Shown in pieces: positions 13,498 to 19,989 of a stretch of DNA of 26,818 nt. The number at the start of each line of letters is the position of its first letter. Within the stretch, counting starts at the first letter, position 1. The notes below the pieces were generated by a model. It was not told the DNA's origin. It searched no databases and saw nothing but the letters and a program-made list of their open reading frames with translations. The stretch comes from a virus, in the IMG/VR virus record IMGVR_UViG_3300017987_000311, positions 1 through 26,818 of that record; one strand, 5' to 3'. The position numbers and the translations under genes are program-made.

Positions 13498-14442
13498 ATG
13501 GACGCAGAAGTAAGAGCGAGCGGAATTAGCGGTACAGATATTGCGGCGATCTGTGGGATCGACCCGCACAAGACGGCGTTTCGGGTATGGCTTGAAAAGA
13601 CAGAGCAGGCTGAACCGATCGAAGAGACACCGCAGATGCGATGGGGGTTGATCCTTGAGCCGGTTGTGGCGACACAGTTTCGGCAAGCGCATCCAGACTT
13701 TGCTCTCGACATGGCTATGAACACTACGACATATAAGAATCCAGATAACCCGCTTATAGTCGGCACGCCAGACTATCTGATACATGACATCGAGCAGGGC
13801 CTTGAGGTTAAGACACACGGCGCATGGGCTGCCGCCCGGCTGGGCTTCGGCGAACAGGGTACAGACGATGTACCGAAACACCACTATCTGCAATGCGAGT
13901 GGTATATGGCGCTGATGGACTGGCAGACATGGCATCTGGCGGTGCTAATCGACAACAGCGACTATCGAGAGTTCAAGATCGAACGTAACACGGATCTCGA
14001 TGAACGGTTGATCGGTGTGGCGCAAGCATTTTGGGATAAGTATGTTGTGCCGGTTGAGCCGCCGAAGATGGACGGATCAAAAGACGTGACGGAATATCTG
14101 AAACGCCAGTACCCGACGCACACTGATATGTTGCTGGTAGCGACCGATGCACAACGCGAACTCTATGACGAATACTGGCAGTATCGACGCGCCCGCGACG
14201 TGGCCGTTGCAGAGATGAATCGACTTGAAAATGTGCTCAAATTTCATATCGGTGATGCGGCAGGTCTCGTGTTTGATAACGGTAAACTGACGTATAAACG
14301 GTGCAAGGATGGTAGCAAAACCGATTGGAAAGCGGTCGCAAAAGCCGCAGGTGCGACGAAAGAGCAGATAGCCGAGTATACTACTGTACGACCGGGCGTT
14401 CGGCGATTCTTGGCGAAACTGACTGAACAACAGGAGGGGTAG
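13498..14442 (+). CDS. YqaJ-family viral recombinase/exonuclease
   Basis: The start is at 13498, next to AGGAGGGG; the longer frame from 13396 overlaps the previous gene without a site. The 314-residue protein has the YqaJ/lambda Exo-type nuclease core: 'GISGTDIAAICGIDPHKTAFRVWLEKT' (residues 9-35), E54 (WGLILEP), D92 (VGTPDYLI), E103-V-K105 (GLEVKTH), and 'HYLQCEWYMALM'. These are the D...ExK residues and the QxxWYM helix of the family. It digests one DNA strand to give single strands for the RecT annealase encoded next. The C-terminal 100 residues are helical (RRARDVAVAEMNRLENVL). Confidence 0.92.
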   Translation: MDAEVRASGISGTDIAAICGIDPHKTAFRVWLEKTEQAEPIEETPQMRWGLILEPVVATQFRQAHPDFALDMAMNTTTYKNPDNPLIVGTPDYLIHDIEQGLEVKTHGAWAAARLGFGEQGTDDVPKHHYLQCEWYMALMDWQTWHLAVLIDNSDYREFKIERNTDLDERLIGVAQAFWDKYVVPVEPPKMDGSKDVTEYLKRQYPTHTDMLLVATDAQRELYDEYWQYRRARDVAVAEMNRLENVLKFHIGDAAGLVFDNGKLTYKRCKDGSKTDWKAVAKAAGATKEQIAEYTTVRPGVRRFLAKLTEQQEG

Positions 14443-14445
14443 ACT

Positions 14446-15369
14446 ATGACGGGCGAAAACGGGAAGCAGTTGACGAAACCGCAAGCGTTAAAGGATACAC
14501 TCGAAAAGGCGCGGTCACAGTTTCTTTCAGTGTTGCCGAAAGATCAGAGCATCGAACGGCTGTTGCGGGGGTTTATGCTGGCAGCGGTGAATAACCCGAA
14601 GCTATATGAATGTACGGGGCTGTCGATTCTCAGCACGGTGATGGAAGCCGCTACGCTTGGCCTTGATTTCAGCCGAGCTATGGGGCAAGCATACGCGGTG
14701 CCATACGGCAAAGAGTGTGTATTGATTCCCGGATACCGAGGTCTGATAGGGCTGGCGCGTCGGTCCGGTGATGTAATGGCGGTGTGGGCGCGTAACGTGT
14801 ATGCTGCGGAAGATTTTAAGGTCGTACAAGGTACAGAAGAACGGATATATCACGAACCACGAGTGAAAGGCGAATGCGGCGACTATATAGGCAGCTATGC
14901 CGTAGCAGTTATGCCGGACGGAACTCGGCAGTTTGAGTGGATGCCGAATGAGGATATCGAGAAGATTCGTAACCGGAGCAAGGCAAAGAATAGTGGGCCG
15001 TGGGTTACGGATACCGACGAGATGCGACGAAAGACGGTTGTACGCCGGCTGCTCAAATATCTGCCGATGTCGCCGGAACTTGCCCGCGCCATTGAATCTG
15101 AAGATAATGCCGAGGCGGGTATCCATGCCGACAAGTTGATCGACGTCACACCGGAACCGCAGCCAAGCAAAGCTGATACGATTCTCGACGACGTAAGCGT
15201 GGCAGCGGTCAAGCTGGACTTACAGGAACCGGCTACGGCGGATGATGTCGAAGCGCGATGGGACGAGATGCACGGTACAGGCGAAAGCGCGACAAGTGAA
15301 CAGCACGAACGGCAGCCGGGCGAAGAGCCTGAACAGACGGAGCTTGCAACCGATGAAGGAATCAAGTAA
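14446..15369 (+). CDS. recT: RecT-family single-strand annealing protein
   Basis: This 307-residue protein follows the YqaJ gene by 3 bases and has AGGAGGGG upstream. RecT features in order: 'LPKDQSIERLLRGFMLAAVNNPKLYECT' (about 30-57), 'SILSTVMEAATLGLDFSRAMGQAYAVPYG' (about 61-90), 'LIPGYRGLIGLARRSGDV' and 'MPNEDIEKIRNRS', ending with a conserved 'RRLLKYLP'. The last 90 residues are acidic and low-complexity, as in many RecT proteins. It anneals complementary strands made by the exonuclease, driving phage recombination and possibly concatemer formation. Confidence 0.95.
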   Translation: MTGENGKQLTKPQALKDTLEKARSQFLSVLPKDQSIERLLRGFMLAAVNNPKLYECTGLSILSTVMEAATLGLDFSRAMGQAYAVPYGKECVLIPGYRGLIGLARRSGDVMAVWARNVYAAEDFKVVQGTEERIYHEPRVKGECGDYIGSYAVAVMPDGTRQFEWMPNEDIEKIRNRSKAKNSGPWVTDTDEMRRKTVVRRLLKYLPMSPELARAIESEDNAEAGIHADKLIDVTPEPQPSKADTILDDVSVAAVKLDLQEPATADDVEARWDEMHGTGESATSEQHERQPGEEPEQTELATDEGIK

Positions 15370-15851
15370 TGAGCTTCGCGGAATTTCTAAAAAAGCCAAA
15401 GGTTCGTGAGTGTATCGTGCCCGGTAAGGTCGCTCAATTGATAGCTATGTATAAGACGTGGCGGGCGAAGATTAGCCGTGATAGAGGTAAACGGTTTGAG
15501 CAACGGTGTTGTCGATTGTTACCGGGGCTGCTCGATCACGATCATTTCAAACGGACTGGCTCAATCGGTAAACAGCATCGCGGTGATATTGTGCCGTGTG
15601 ACGCGGCTGGCAAGGTTGCACAGGATCTGCTCGACCGCTGGTATATCGAATGTAAAGTACGTGCCATATTGACACCACGCCAGATTCGAGAATGGGCGCG
15701 CGAGGTACGACATGCCGGACGTCATGCGTGCTTTGCCTGGTTGCTGTTTGGTCAACACAGAGGGCCGGTATATGCTCTGTACTGCGATTCGAGAGAAGCT
15801 AAAGATGATTGGGTGATGTGGGTCGAGATAATAGAGGAGAAAGAGCAATGA
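15369..15851 (+). CDS. PDDEXK nuclease, Holliday-junction-resolvase (Hjc)-like
   Basis: ATG 15369 overlaps the RecT stop (TAATG). The 160-residue protein has the Hjc-style layout: 'RDRGKRFEQRCCRLL' (E44), 'KRTGSIGKQHRGDIVP' (D73) and 'WYIECKVR' (E94-x-K96), i.e. E...D...ExK as in PDDEXK nucleases. The later part (WAREVRHAGRHACFAWLLFG) fits the closing helix-strand. Being third in a YqaJ-RecT operon, it probably cuts branched recombination or replication intermediates before packaging. A restriction-like or VRR-NUC-like nuclease is the alternative. Confidence 0.75.
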   Translation: MSFAEFLKKPKVRECIVPGKVAQLIAMYKTWRAKISRDRGKRFEQRCCRLLPGLLDHDHFKRTGSIGKQHRGDIVPCDAAGKVAQDLLDRWYIECKVRAILTPRQIREWAREVRHAGRHACFAWLLFGQHRGPVYALYCDSREAKDDWVMWVEIIEEKEQ

Positions 15852-15928
15852 GCATAGATGTTGAGTGTGTTGTGATACCGGGCGTGGAAGTTATCAAAGG
15901 CGATGTAGTGGTGAGTGTAAGGGTGTGA
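15848..15928 (+). CDS. 26-residue ORF
   Basis: The ATG overlaps the nuclease stop (ATGA) and has GAGGAG about 8 bases upstream. The peptide is Val-rich (about nine Val) with alternating hydrophobic residues (VIPGVEVIKGDVVV), so it would form a small beta structure. It is immediately followed by the next ATG at 15929. I do not recognise a family; translation is supported by the site and packing only. Confidence 0.4.
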   Translation: MSIDVECVVIPGVEVIKGDVVVSVRV

Positions 15929-16165
15929 ATGATGATTGAACACGCAATGAATGTGCGAGTTGGTCAAGCCAGTCCAACGGGGTCAAGCCGTGAATGGTTT
16001 ATGTTCTATGATGATTCGTGGACTGGCGAAAAGTGTATGGACAGGCGATTAGACTCGGTTACACGGGCAAGGGCAAAAGAAGAAGCGGCCCGGCTGTGTG
16101 GTATCCCGGTCGCAACTGTGCGGGTGATCGCCTGGCACAAAGCACGAGGAGTGGCAGCGAGATGA
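15929..16165 (+). CDS. 78-residue unknown protein
   Basis: Two ATGs (15929, 15932) follow directly after the preceding stop. The N-terminal half has a strand-like, aromatic stretch (SSREWFMFYDDSWTGEKCMD). The C-terminal half has a helix (VTRARAKEEAARLCG) and a strand (VATVRVIAWHKA). That layout is common in tiny phage accessory proteins of unknown role. Its stop overlaps the next ATG (16162). Confidence 0.55.
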   Translation: MMIEHAMNVRVGQASPTGSSREWFMFYDDSWTGEKCMDRRLDSVTRARAKEEAARLCGIPVATVRVIAWHKARGVAAR

Positions 16166-16914
16166 GCGAGTTAATAGTGGAAGTAAAGGATTGGACAGAC
16201 GCGAGAATCCTTCCGTTTCCACAACCTGATGAGCCTGAGCAGCGGTACGTTGTGGTGGACTTGGGCGCGGAAGCTGCGGGAAGTGAAAAGAAGTATGTGT
16301 ATAACTGTTCTCTGGACGGGAGTCCGGCTCATGCGGAGACAAGACGCATCTGGTTTGAATCTCGTGTCACATTCAACACTGAAAGTAAGGCGCGAAACAT
16401 GGTAGATGCTGCGTTTAAAGGTTATGGCTGGCACTGCGAAGTCCGCCCGTGGCCTGAGCCTGAGAAGTTGTGGTGTGTGAGGCTTAAAAGTAGTCGCGGC
16501 AACATTAGCTATATCAATCCAAGGGGGCGCGGATCAACCACTAGTTCTCAAAAGGGTAAGCCGGTCAACTATGGTAGAAATGAAACCCCGGTTGCCATGA
16601 CAAGAGAACAGGCTGACGAGTTTGCGGTTAAGTGTTGCTATTCCGCTCTAAAATACGGGCTTAAAGTCCTCCCCTACCCGCCGCCAGCAGAGAAGCCGCA
16701 AGCGGTGAAGTGGGCGGTGCGGCTTGTGCAGGCGGGTGATAAAAATCCTTGGCGCGGTCCTTGGCGCGGTGATGAAGGCGCAACGGATTATCCGCAGTAT
16801 TTTGAAAACAAGGTTAAGGCACAACACGAATGTGAGTGGTGGCAAGTTCGAGCACAGGCAGCGCAGTACGAGCTAGTTGGTTTCGACGCGGACGGTAACG
16901 AGGTGGAGGAATAG
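16162..16914 (+). CDS. Unknown 250-residue protein with three internal repeats
   Basis: The start at 16162 overlaps the previous stop (ATGA) with AGGAG about 11 bases upstream; a longer frame from 16018 overlaps the previous gene. The protein repeats a helix followed by an aromatic-Pro strand motif three times: RILPFPQPDEPEQRYVVVDL; then HCEVRPWPEPEKLWCVRL after helix SKARNMVDAAFKGYG; then KVLPYPPPAEKPQAVKWAVR after helix EQADEFAVKCCYSALKYG. A final helix (KAQHECEWWQVRAQAAQYEL) may start a fourth. No family is recognised and no catalytic motif is seen. The early position suggests a DNA- or protein-binding accessory role. Confidence 0.7.
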   Translation: MSELIVEVKDWTDARILPFPQPDEPEQRYVVVDLGAEAAGSEKKYVYNCSLDGSPAHAETRRIWFESRVTFNTESKARNMVDAAFKGYGWHCEVRPWPEPEKLWCVRLKSSRGNISYINPRGRGSTTSSQKGKPVNYGRNETPVAMTREQADEFAVKCCYSALKYGLKVLPYPPPAEKPQAVKWAVRLVQAGDKNPWRGPWRGDEGATDYPQYFENKVKAQHECEWWQVRAQAAQYELVGFDADGNEVEE

Positions 16915-16928
16915 AAAGGAGACGAACG

Positions 16929-17561
16929 ATGAACGGATGGATGAAGGCAGCGGCATTTCTAAAGCGGCACGTGATGGAAAGCATAGTCGGTGTGGTTGTG
17001 CTTGCACTTGCCGTCTACGTAACGGTAGCAATGGCGGCAGGTACACGACCGCCGAGCGACGAAAATCTGGTGTGGGCGGCGGCGGCTCACGAAATCGAGA
17101 TTGGTATGTCGGCTATCTCGCCGGAGCAGAGGTCAATCGCGTTTGTGCATATTGAACGGCGGCAGGCCGGGTCAAGCAGCGAGACGGATTGGACTGTAGT
17201 CGGCATGATTACGAGTGCTGAACCGGGTGCGCTGGACGGTGGTATAGAAGCCACGATCCCCATTGACTCTGTACCTGAGCCGGGCTTCTATGAATACCGG
17301 GGTTATGTGGTTGACGTGGACGGTCAGTCGAGCGCGACTCCGCTGGTTATGATCGAGGTGGTTGGCGTTGCGGCACCTCCACCGAACCTTGATTATATCC
17401 GGCTGAAAGCGTCACAAGCCCGGGCGGACTTCACCGGCGACAGCGCGGTTAACACCGGCGACCTGCAAGAGTTTCTGGCGTTGATGGACAGAGAACCTGT
17501 ACGACATCCAAACGCGGTAGACATCCAGACGGTGATCAACGCTGCGATGGGGATAGCATGA
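16929..17561 (+). CDS. Membrane-anchored protein with Fn3-like domain and dockerin-like tail
   Basis: AAAGGAG lies 7 bases before ATG 16929. A basic start (KAAAFLKRHVM) and hydrophobic residues about 18-37 (SIVGVVVLALAVYVTVAM) form a signal anchor, so the rest should lie outside the cytosol. Residues about 60-150 have a beta-sandwich/Fn3-like look (FVHIERRQAG...FYEYRGYVVDVDGQSS). The C-terminus has two dockerin-like calcium loops, 'ADFTGDSAVNTGDLQEFLALM' in spaced D-x-T-x-D...D form, and 'PNAVDIQTVINAAMG'. Loops of this type are abundant in Planctomycetota surface proteins. The stop overlaps the methyltransferase start. The role in the phage is unknown: surface exclusion, or a gene taken from a host. 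Confidence 0.75.
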   Translation: MNGWMKAAAFLKRHVMESIVGVVVLALAVYVTVAMAAGTRPPSDENLVWAAAAHEIEIGMSAISPEQRSIAFVHIERRQAGSSSETDWTVVGMITSAEPGALDGGIEATIPIDSVPEPGFYEYRGYVVDVDGQSSATPLVMIEVVGVAAPPPNLDYIRLKASQARADFTGDSAVNTGDLQEFLALMDREPVRHPNAVDIQTVINAAMGIA

Positions 17562-18427
17562 ATGGCCTGGCTGTTTGTGCCGGGATCGGTGGACTTGAAC
17601 TCGGTCTCAGAATCGCGCTTGGCGACGGATACCGAACCGTGTGTTATGTCGAAGGGGAAGCCTATGCCGCGGCGATCCTTAGAACGCGCATGGAAGACGA
17701 AACCTTGGATGAAGCGCCTATCTGGTCTGACGTTAGAACCTTCAACGGCAGCTCGTGGCGTGACAAAGTGGATTTCATCTCTGCCGGATACCCGTGCCAA
17801 CCGTTCAGTTTCGCCGGCCGACGGCGTGGAACCGAAGATCCTCGACATCTGTGGCCTCATGTACGACGAATCGTTGAAGAGGTTGAACCCCGATGGCTCT
17901 TTTGCGAAAACGTGCCAGGCCACGCTCGACTTGGGTTCAGGGACATCGTCCACCCCGAACTGTGCAGCCTCGGATACCGGGTGGAATGGGACACATTTAG
18001 CGCGGCTGAAATTGGCGCGACACATCGGCGTGAACGGTTGTTCTTTCTGGCTTACTCCCGTGACATTCGATGCTGTAGCAGACCGAATGAAACAGAGTAC
18101 AGAAACGATCTTGCGGAGGATGAAAGTAGGGGGTGCTTGCAGTTTGGCGCAGATGGTGGTCAATCCAAACCACCCGAAGTTTTGGGCAACCCCAACCAGC
18201 CGAGATCACAAGGACGGAGCGTGTGCGGATGCGAACGTACCGACGAACGCCCTGCTTGGCCGCCAAGTCCTTCGGACGCCAACGCATGGCGATACGTGCT
18301 CGACCGATGGCCAGAACTCGCACCAGCTGTGGACAACAGCATCAACTTACGATGCACAAGGAAATACCAACACAAGAAATGCGGGGGGGGTGGAAGAATG
18401 CTCCACCCTTGTGCGCACAAGCTGTGA
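17558..18427 (+). CDS. C5-cytosine DNA methyltransferase, frameshifted before its last motifs
   Basis: The start at 17558 overlaps the previous stop (ATGA). Motif I is VCAGIGGLELGL (residues 6-17), motif IV GYPCQPFS with catalytic Cys (about 78), motif VI ENVPGH, and motif VIII GATHRRERLFFLA. These are the core of a Dcm-type enzyme that adds a methyl to C5 of cytosine. The frame runs to 18427 but lacks motif X, which is found 1 frame over (RLRALGNAVVP, ending at 18611). A run of eight G (18383-18390) lies at the switch; with seven G the enzyme would be a continuous protein of about 350 residues. As written, the product is probably inactive, unless the tract is phase-variable, is corrected by slippage, or is a sequencing error. 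Confidence 0.85.
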   Translation: MNGLAVCAGIGGLELGLRIALGDGYRTVCYVEGEAYAAAILRTRMEDETLDEAPIWSDVRTFNGSSWRDKVDFISAGYPCQPFSFAGRRRGTEDPRHLWPHVRRIVEEVEPRWLFCENVPGHARLGFRDIVHPELCSLGYRVEWDTFSAAEIGATHRRERLFFLAYSRDIRCCSRPNETEYRNDLAEDESRGCLQFGADGGQSKPPEVLGNPNQPRSQGRSVCGCERTDERPAWPPSPSDANAWRYVLDRWPELAPAVDNSINLRCTRKYQHKKCGGGGRMLHPCAHKL

Positions 18428-18588
18428 GAACAAACAAGAGCCGCAAACTCAACCCGCTATTCGTCGAATGGCTGATGGGAACGCCTCACGGGTGGACAGA
18501 CTTCGCGCCCTTGGAAACGCCGTTGTCCCTGTGGTTGCAGCGGTGGCGTTCGTACATCTGTGGGATCGCATTAAGGATAAGACGCTGA
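17562..18588 (+). CDS. ORF overlapping the methyltransferase in the +1 frame (same frameshift)
   Basis: The +1 frame relative to the methyltransferase is open for its whole length: 17562 to the G8 tract in one frame, then on to 18588 in the next once one G is removed (uncorrected, the first frame runs on to 18611). Its text is not random. It has Ser/Thr/Trp-rich blocks (ISSLPDTRANRSVSPADG, SFAKTCQATLD, FWATPTSRDHKDG, TNALLGRQV) and ends in LNPLFVEWLMGTPHGWTDF. From memory these blocks recur in phage proteins annotated beside or over Dcm genes, some of which do not overlap such a gene. The single-base shift repairs both frames together. Whether it is translated is not known; no separate ribosome site stands out at 17562. 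Confidence 0.45.
18383..18390 (+). repeat. G8 homopolymer at the methyltransferase frameshift
   Basis: Eight consecutive G after TGC. Reading seven G instead joins motifs I-VIII to motif X and at the same time joins the two halves of the overlapping ORF. Tracts of this length are typical sites of slipped-strand variation and also of sequencing or assembly error. Confidence 0.85.
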
Positions 18589-18611
18589 TCAACGCGGTGC
18601 TGAATGGATAG
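18391..18611 (+). pseudogene. Out-of-frame C-terminal part of the cytosine methyltransferase
   Basis: This stretch, in the frame of 17562, encodes '...IRRMADGNASRVDRLRALGNAVVPVVAAVAFVHLW', the motif IX/X end that folds back on the AdoMet domain in C5 methyltransferases. It has no start of its own and is separated from motifs I-VIII by the G8 tract. It is the missing tail of the enzyme rather than an independent gene. Confidence 0.8.
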
Positions 18612-18624
18612 GAGTGGGCGCAAA

Positions 18625-19383
18625 ATGAAGCCGATTAAAGCGTGGCATTTTATGAGAGCGGATCGGAAGTTGGGTTACGGTGACGAGCGTGTGGCGGTTA
18701 AGGGGCGCACATTGCGGGTGGATGGTAAGCCCGTAATGTGTAGTCACGGCCTGCATGGATCGCGCCGGATAGTTGACGCACTTAGTTATGCCTGCGGTCC
18801 TGTGGTCTGTCGGGTAGAAATCGGCGGGGATATTATTGAGCAGGACGACAAACTAGTTGGCAATATCAGAAAAACGCTGTGGTGGATTGACGGTACGATA
18901 TTGTTGCGCGAGTTCGCATGTCGTGTGGCCGAAGATGCGTTGCGCGTTGCAGATGTAAAAGATGAGCGGTGTTGGAACGCGATCAGGGTTGCGCGGCAAT
19001 GGATGAAAGGTGAGACAACAGACGAAGAATTGGCTGTGGCAAAGGATGCGGCTTGGGATGCGGCTGCGGATGCGGCTGGGGTTGTAGCTAGGGCTGCGGC
19101 TTGGGATGCAGCTAGGGTTGCGGCTAGGGATGCGGCTGCGGCTAGGGTTGTGGCTTGGGCTGTGGCTAGGGCTGCGGCTTGGGATGCAGCTAGGGTTGCG
19201 GCTAGGGATGCGGCTAGGGCTGCGGCTTGGGATGCGGCTAGTGCTGCGGCTTGGGATGCGGCTAGTGCTGCGGCTTGGGATGCGGCTAGGGTTGCGGCTA
19301 GTGCTGCGGCTAGGGCTGCGCAGAATCGCCGCCTAACCGCGATGGTTTGTGCGGCAAATCACAACGCGGTGCTGGGAGCGTAA
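18625..19383 (+). CDS. DUF7666-like protein with Ala-rich pentapeptide repeats
   Basis: The start at 18625 is supported by AGGAG 10 bases upstream; the earlier ATG at 18604 has none. Residues 1-100 (IKAWHFMRADRKLGYG..., 'MCSHGLHGSRRIVDALSYACG', 'VCRVEIGGDIIEQDDKLVG') match a phage/metagenome family I remember as DUF7666, of unknown function. Residues about 140-235 are five-residue repeats of type A-A-W-D-A / A-R-V-A-A, predicted to be one long helix or helical solenoid. It ends with the usual family tail (QNRRLTAMVCAA). It is likely a phage accessory protein; repeat number probably varies. Confidence 0.8.
   Translation: MKPIKAWHFMRADRKLGYGDERVAVKGRTLRVDGKPVMCSHGLHGSRRIVDALSYACGPVVCRVEIGGDIIEQDDKLVGNIRKTLWWIDGTILLREFACRVAEDALRVADVKDERCWNAIRVARQWMKGETTDEELAVAKDAAWDAAADAAGVVARAAAWDAARVAARDAAAARVVAWAVARAAAWDAARVAARDAARAAAWDAASAAAWDAASAAAWDAARVAASAAARAAQNRRLTAMVCAANHNAVLGA
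19045..19320 (+). repeat. 15-bp degenerate tandem repeat (Ala-rich)
   Basis: About 18 copies of a 15-base unit, mostly GCGGCTtGGGATGCG or GCGGCTAGGGTTGCG, code for pentapeptides such as A-A-W-D-A. All changes keep the frame. Neighbouring units are often identical, indicating recent expansion by slippage or recombination. Confidence 0.9.
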
Positions 19384-19431
19384 CGATGGATGAAGCGGCA
19401 ACTATGTACGGCGAAACGCAGGAGGTGGACG

Positions 19432-19506
19432 ATGACGAAAGAACGGGCGCAAGCAATCGAGCGGCGCGAAGGAGGGCGAGATGAAAGGGTGGGAACGAGA
19501 ATATGA
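19432..19506 (+). CDS. 24-residue ORF with strong ribosome site
   Basis: AGGAGG lies 7 bases before ATG 19432. The peptide (MTKERAQAIERREGG...) is charged and helical. Its segment AIERREGG also forms the C-terminus of the gene ending at 20575 (AIKRREGG), and the underlying DNA is shared, so it may be a fragment left by recombination. A weaker alternative frame starts at 19386 (32 residues). The next gene starts inside it at 19481. Confidence 0.4.
   Translation: MTKERAQAIERREGGRDERVGTRI
19453..19483 (+). repeat. Recurring gene-junction sequence carrying the ribosome site (copy 1)
   Basis: The stretch 19453-19475 matches 20549-20571 in 21 of 23 bases. The stretch 19464-19483 matches 19973-19992 in 19 of 20 bases, up to and including the ATG. 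All three copies contain the GGAGG ribosome site in front of a small ORF. They look like exchange points for swapping small genes. Confidence 0.6.
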
Positions 19507-19666
19507 CGAACTAGACAGACGTTTTGACGCGGGCGAGCTAAGTGTATCTGAACATACAGAAGAAATACAAGCGCTCGACAGGGCATTGAGAGCTTGCTAT
19601 GAAGAGGATTTGGATAGGGCCGAACAGGAAGTTCGTGAACGTTACTTTAGAGGATATGCGCAATGA
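19481..19666 (+). CDS. 61-residue acidic helical protein
   Basis: GAAGGAGGG lies 5-8 bases before ATG 19481. The product (MKGWEREYDELDRRFDAG..., then HTEEIQALDRALRACYEED) is charged and predicted as two helices, acidic overall, with a basic/aromatic end (RYFRGYAQ). It is a typical small early phage protein of unknown role. Its stop overlaps the next ATG (ATGA at 19663). Confidence 0.65.
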   Translation: MKGWEREYDELDRRFDAGELSVSEHTEEIQALDRALRACYEEDLDRAEQEVRERYFRGYAQ

Positions 19667-19890
19667 CAACAGTAAGAGAAGCAGTCGGGCGGCTATACAG
19701 CGAGTTCCACAACAGTCTATGTCAGATGGCTAGCAGACATATCAAACACAATAAGGACGGCACTGTTGAAAGTTGCAATATCGAAGATCATAACGAGGTT
19801 ATTCGGTTGCTGTGTCAAACTGGCGACATGTTTATTGTCGATGAAAGTGGCAAGAATATTGTCGCAAGGTGGGAGGATACACCTGTCTAA
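19663..19890 (+). CDS. 75-residue unknown protein
   Basis: ATG 19663 overlaps the previous stop, with AGGA about 8 bases upstream. The N-terminus is helical (VREAVGRLYSEFHNSLCQM) and the C-terminus strand-rich (GDMFIVDESGKNIVARWED), suggesting a compact alpha/beta fold. No motif is recognised. The stop overlaps the next ATG by one base (TAATG). Confidence 0.6.
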   Translation: MTTVREAVGRLYSEFHNSLCQMASRHIKHNKDGTVESCNIEDHNEVIRLLCQTGDMFIVDESGKNIVARWEDTPV

Positions 19891-19988
19891 TGAAATGTTC
19901 TAAATGTGGACGGAAAATAAAGCCCGGCGATTATGTGGGTGATAGGTGTAGCTTTTGTTATTGGAAAGCAAAGCGCGAAGGAGGGTGA
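19890..19988 (+). CDS. 32-residue zinc-ribbon miniprotein
   Basis: ATG 19890 overlaps the previous stop. Two Cys pairs, C3/C6 (CSKC) and C20/C23 (CSFC), 13 residues apart, form a minimal zinc ribbon (MKCSKCGRKIKPGDYVGDRC). It ends in KREGG, where these codons also form the GAAGGAGGG ribosome site of the next gene. Single-ribbon miniproteins of this sort are frequent in phage early regions; the target is unknown. Confidence 0.65.
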   Translation: MKCSKCGRKIKPGDYVGDRCSFCYWKAKREGG

Positions 19989-19989
19989 G

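Noticed and set aside
17393-18163. 256-codon ORF on the minus strand under the methyltransferase
   Set aside because: It has no ribosome site and no motif, and it opposes a well-supported gene; open frames there follow from the composition of the plus-strand genes.
17558-18611. Programmed ribosomal frameshift as the only explanation of the methyltransferase break
   Set aside because: A +1 shift on a pure G run without a recognisable stimulator is uncommon; slippage, phase variation or a homopolymer error explain both frames more simply, though it is not excluded.
19106-19336. Leu-Gly-Arg-rich ORF (LGLRLGMRLG pattern)
   Set aside because: It is an off-frame reading of the 15-bp Ala-rich repeat; it has no ribosome site and lies inside the real gene.
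19386-19484. 32-codon ORF after the Ala-rich gene
   Set aside because: It has no ribosome site, and the overlapping frame at 19432 has a strong one.
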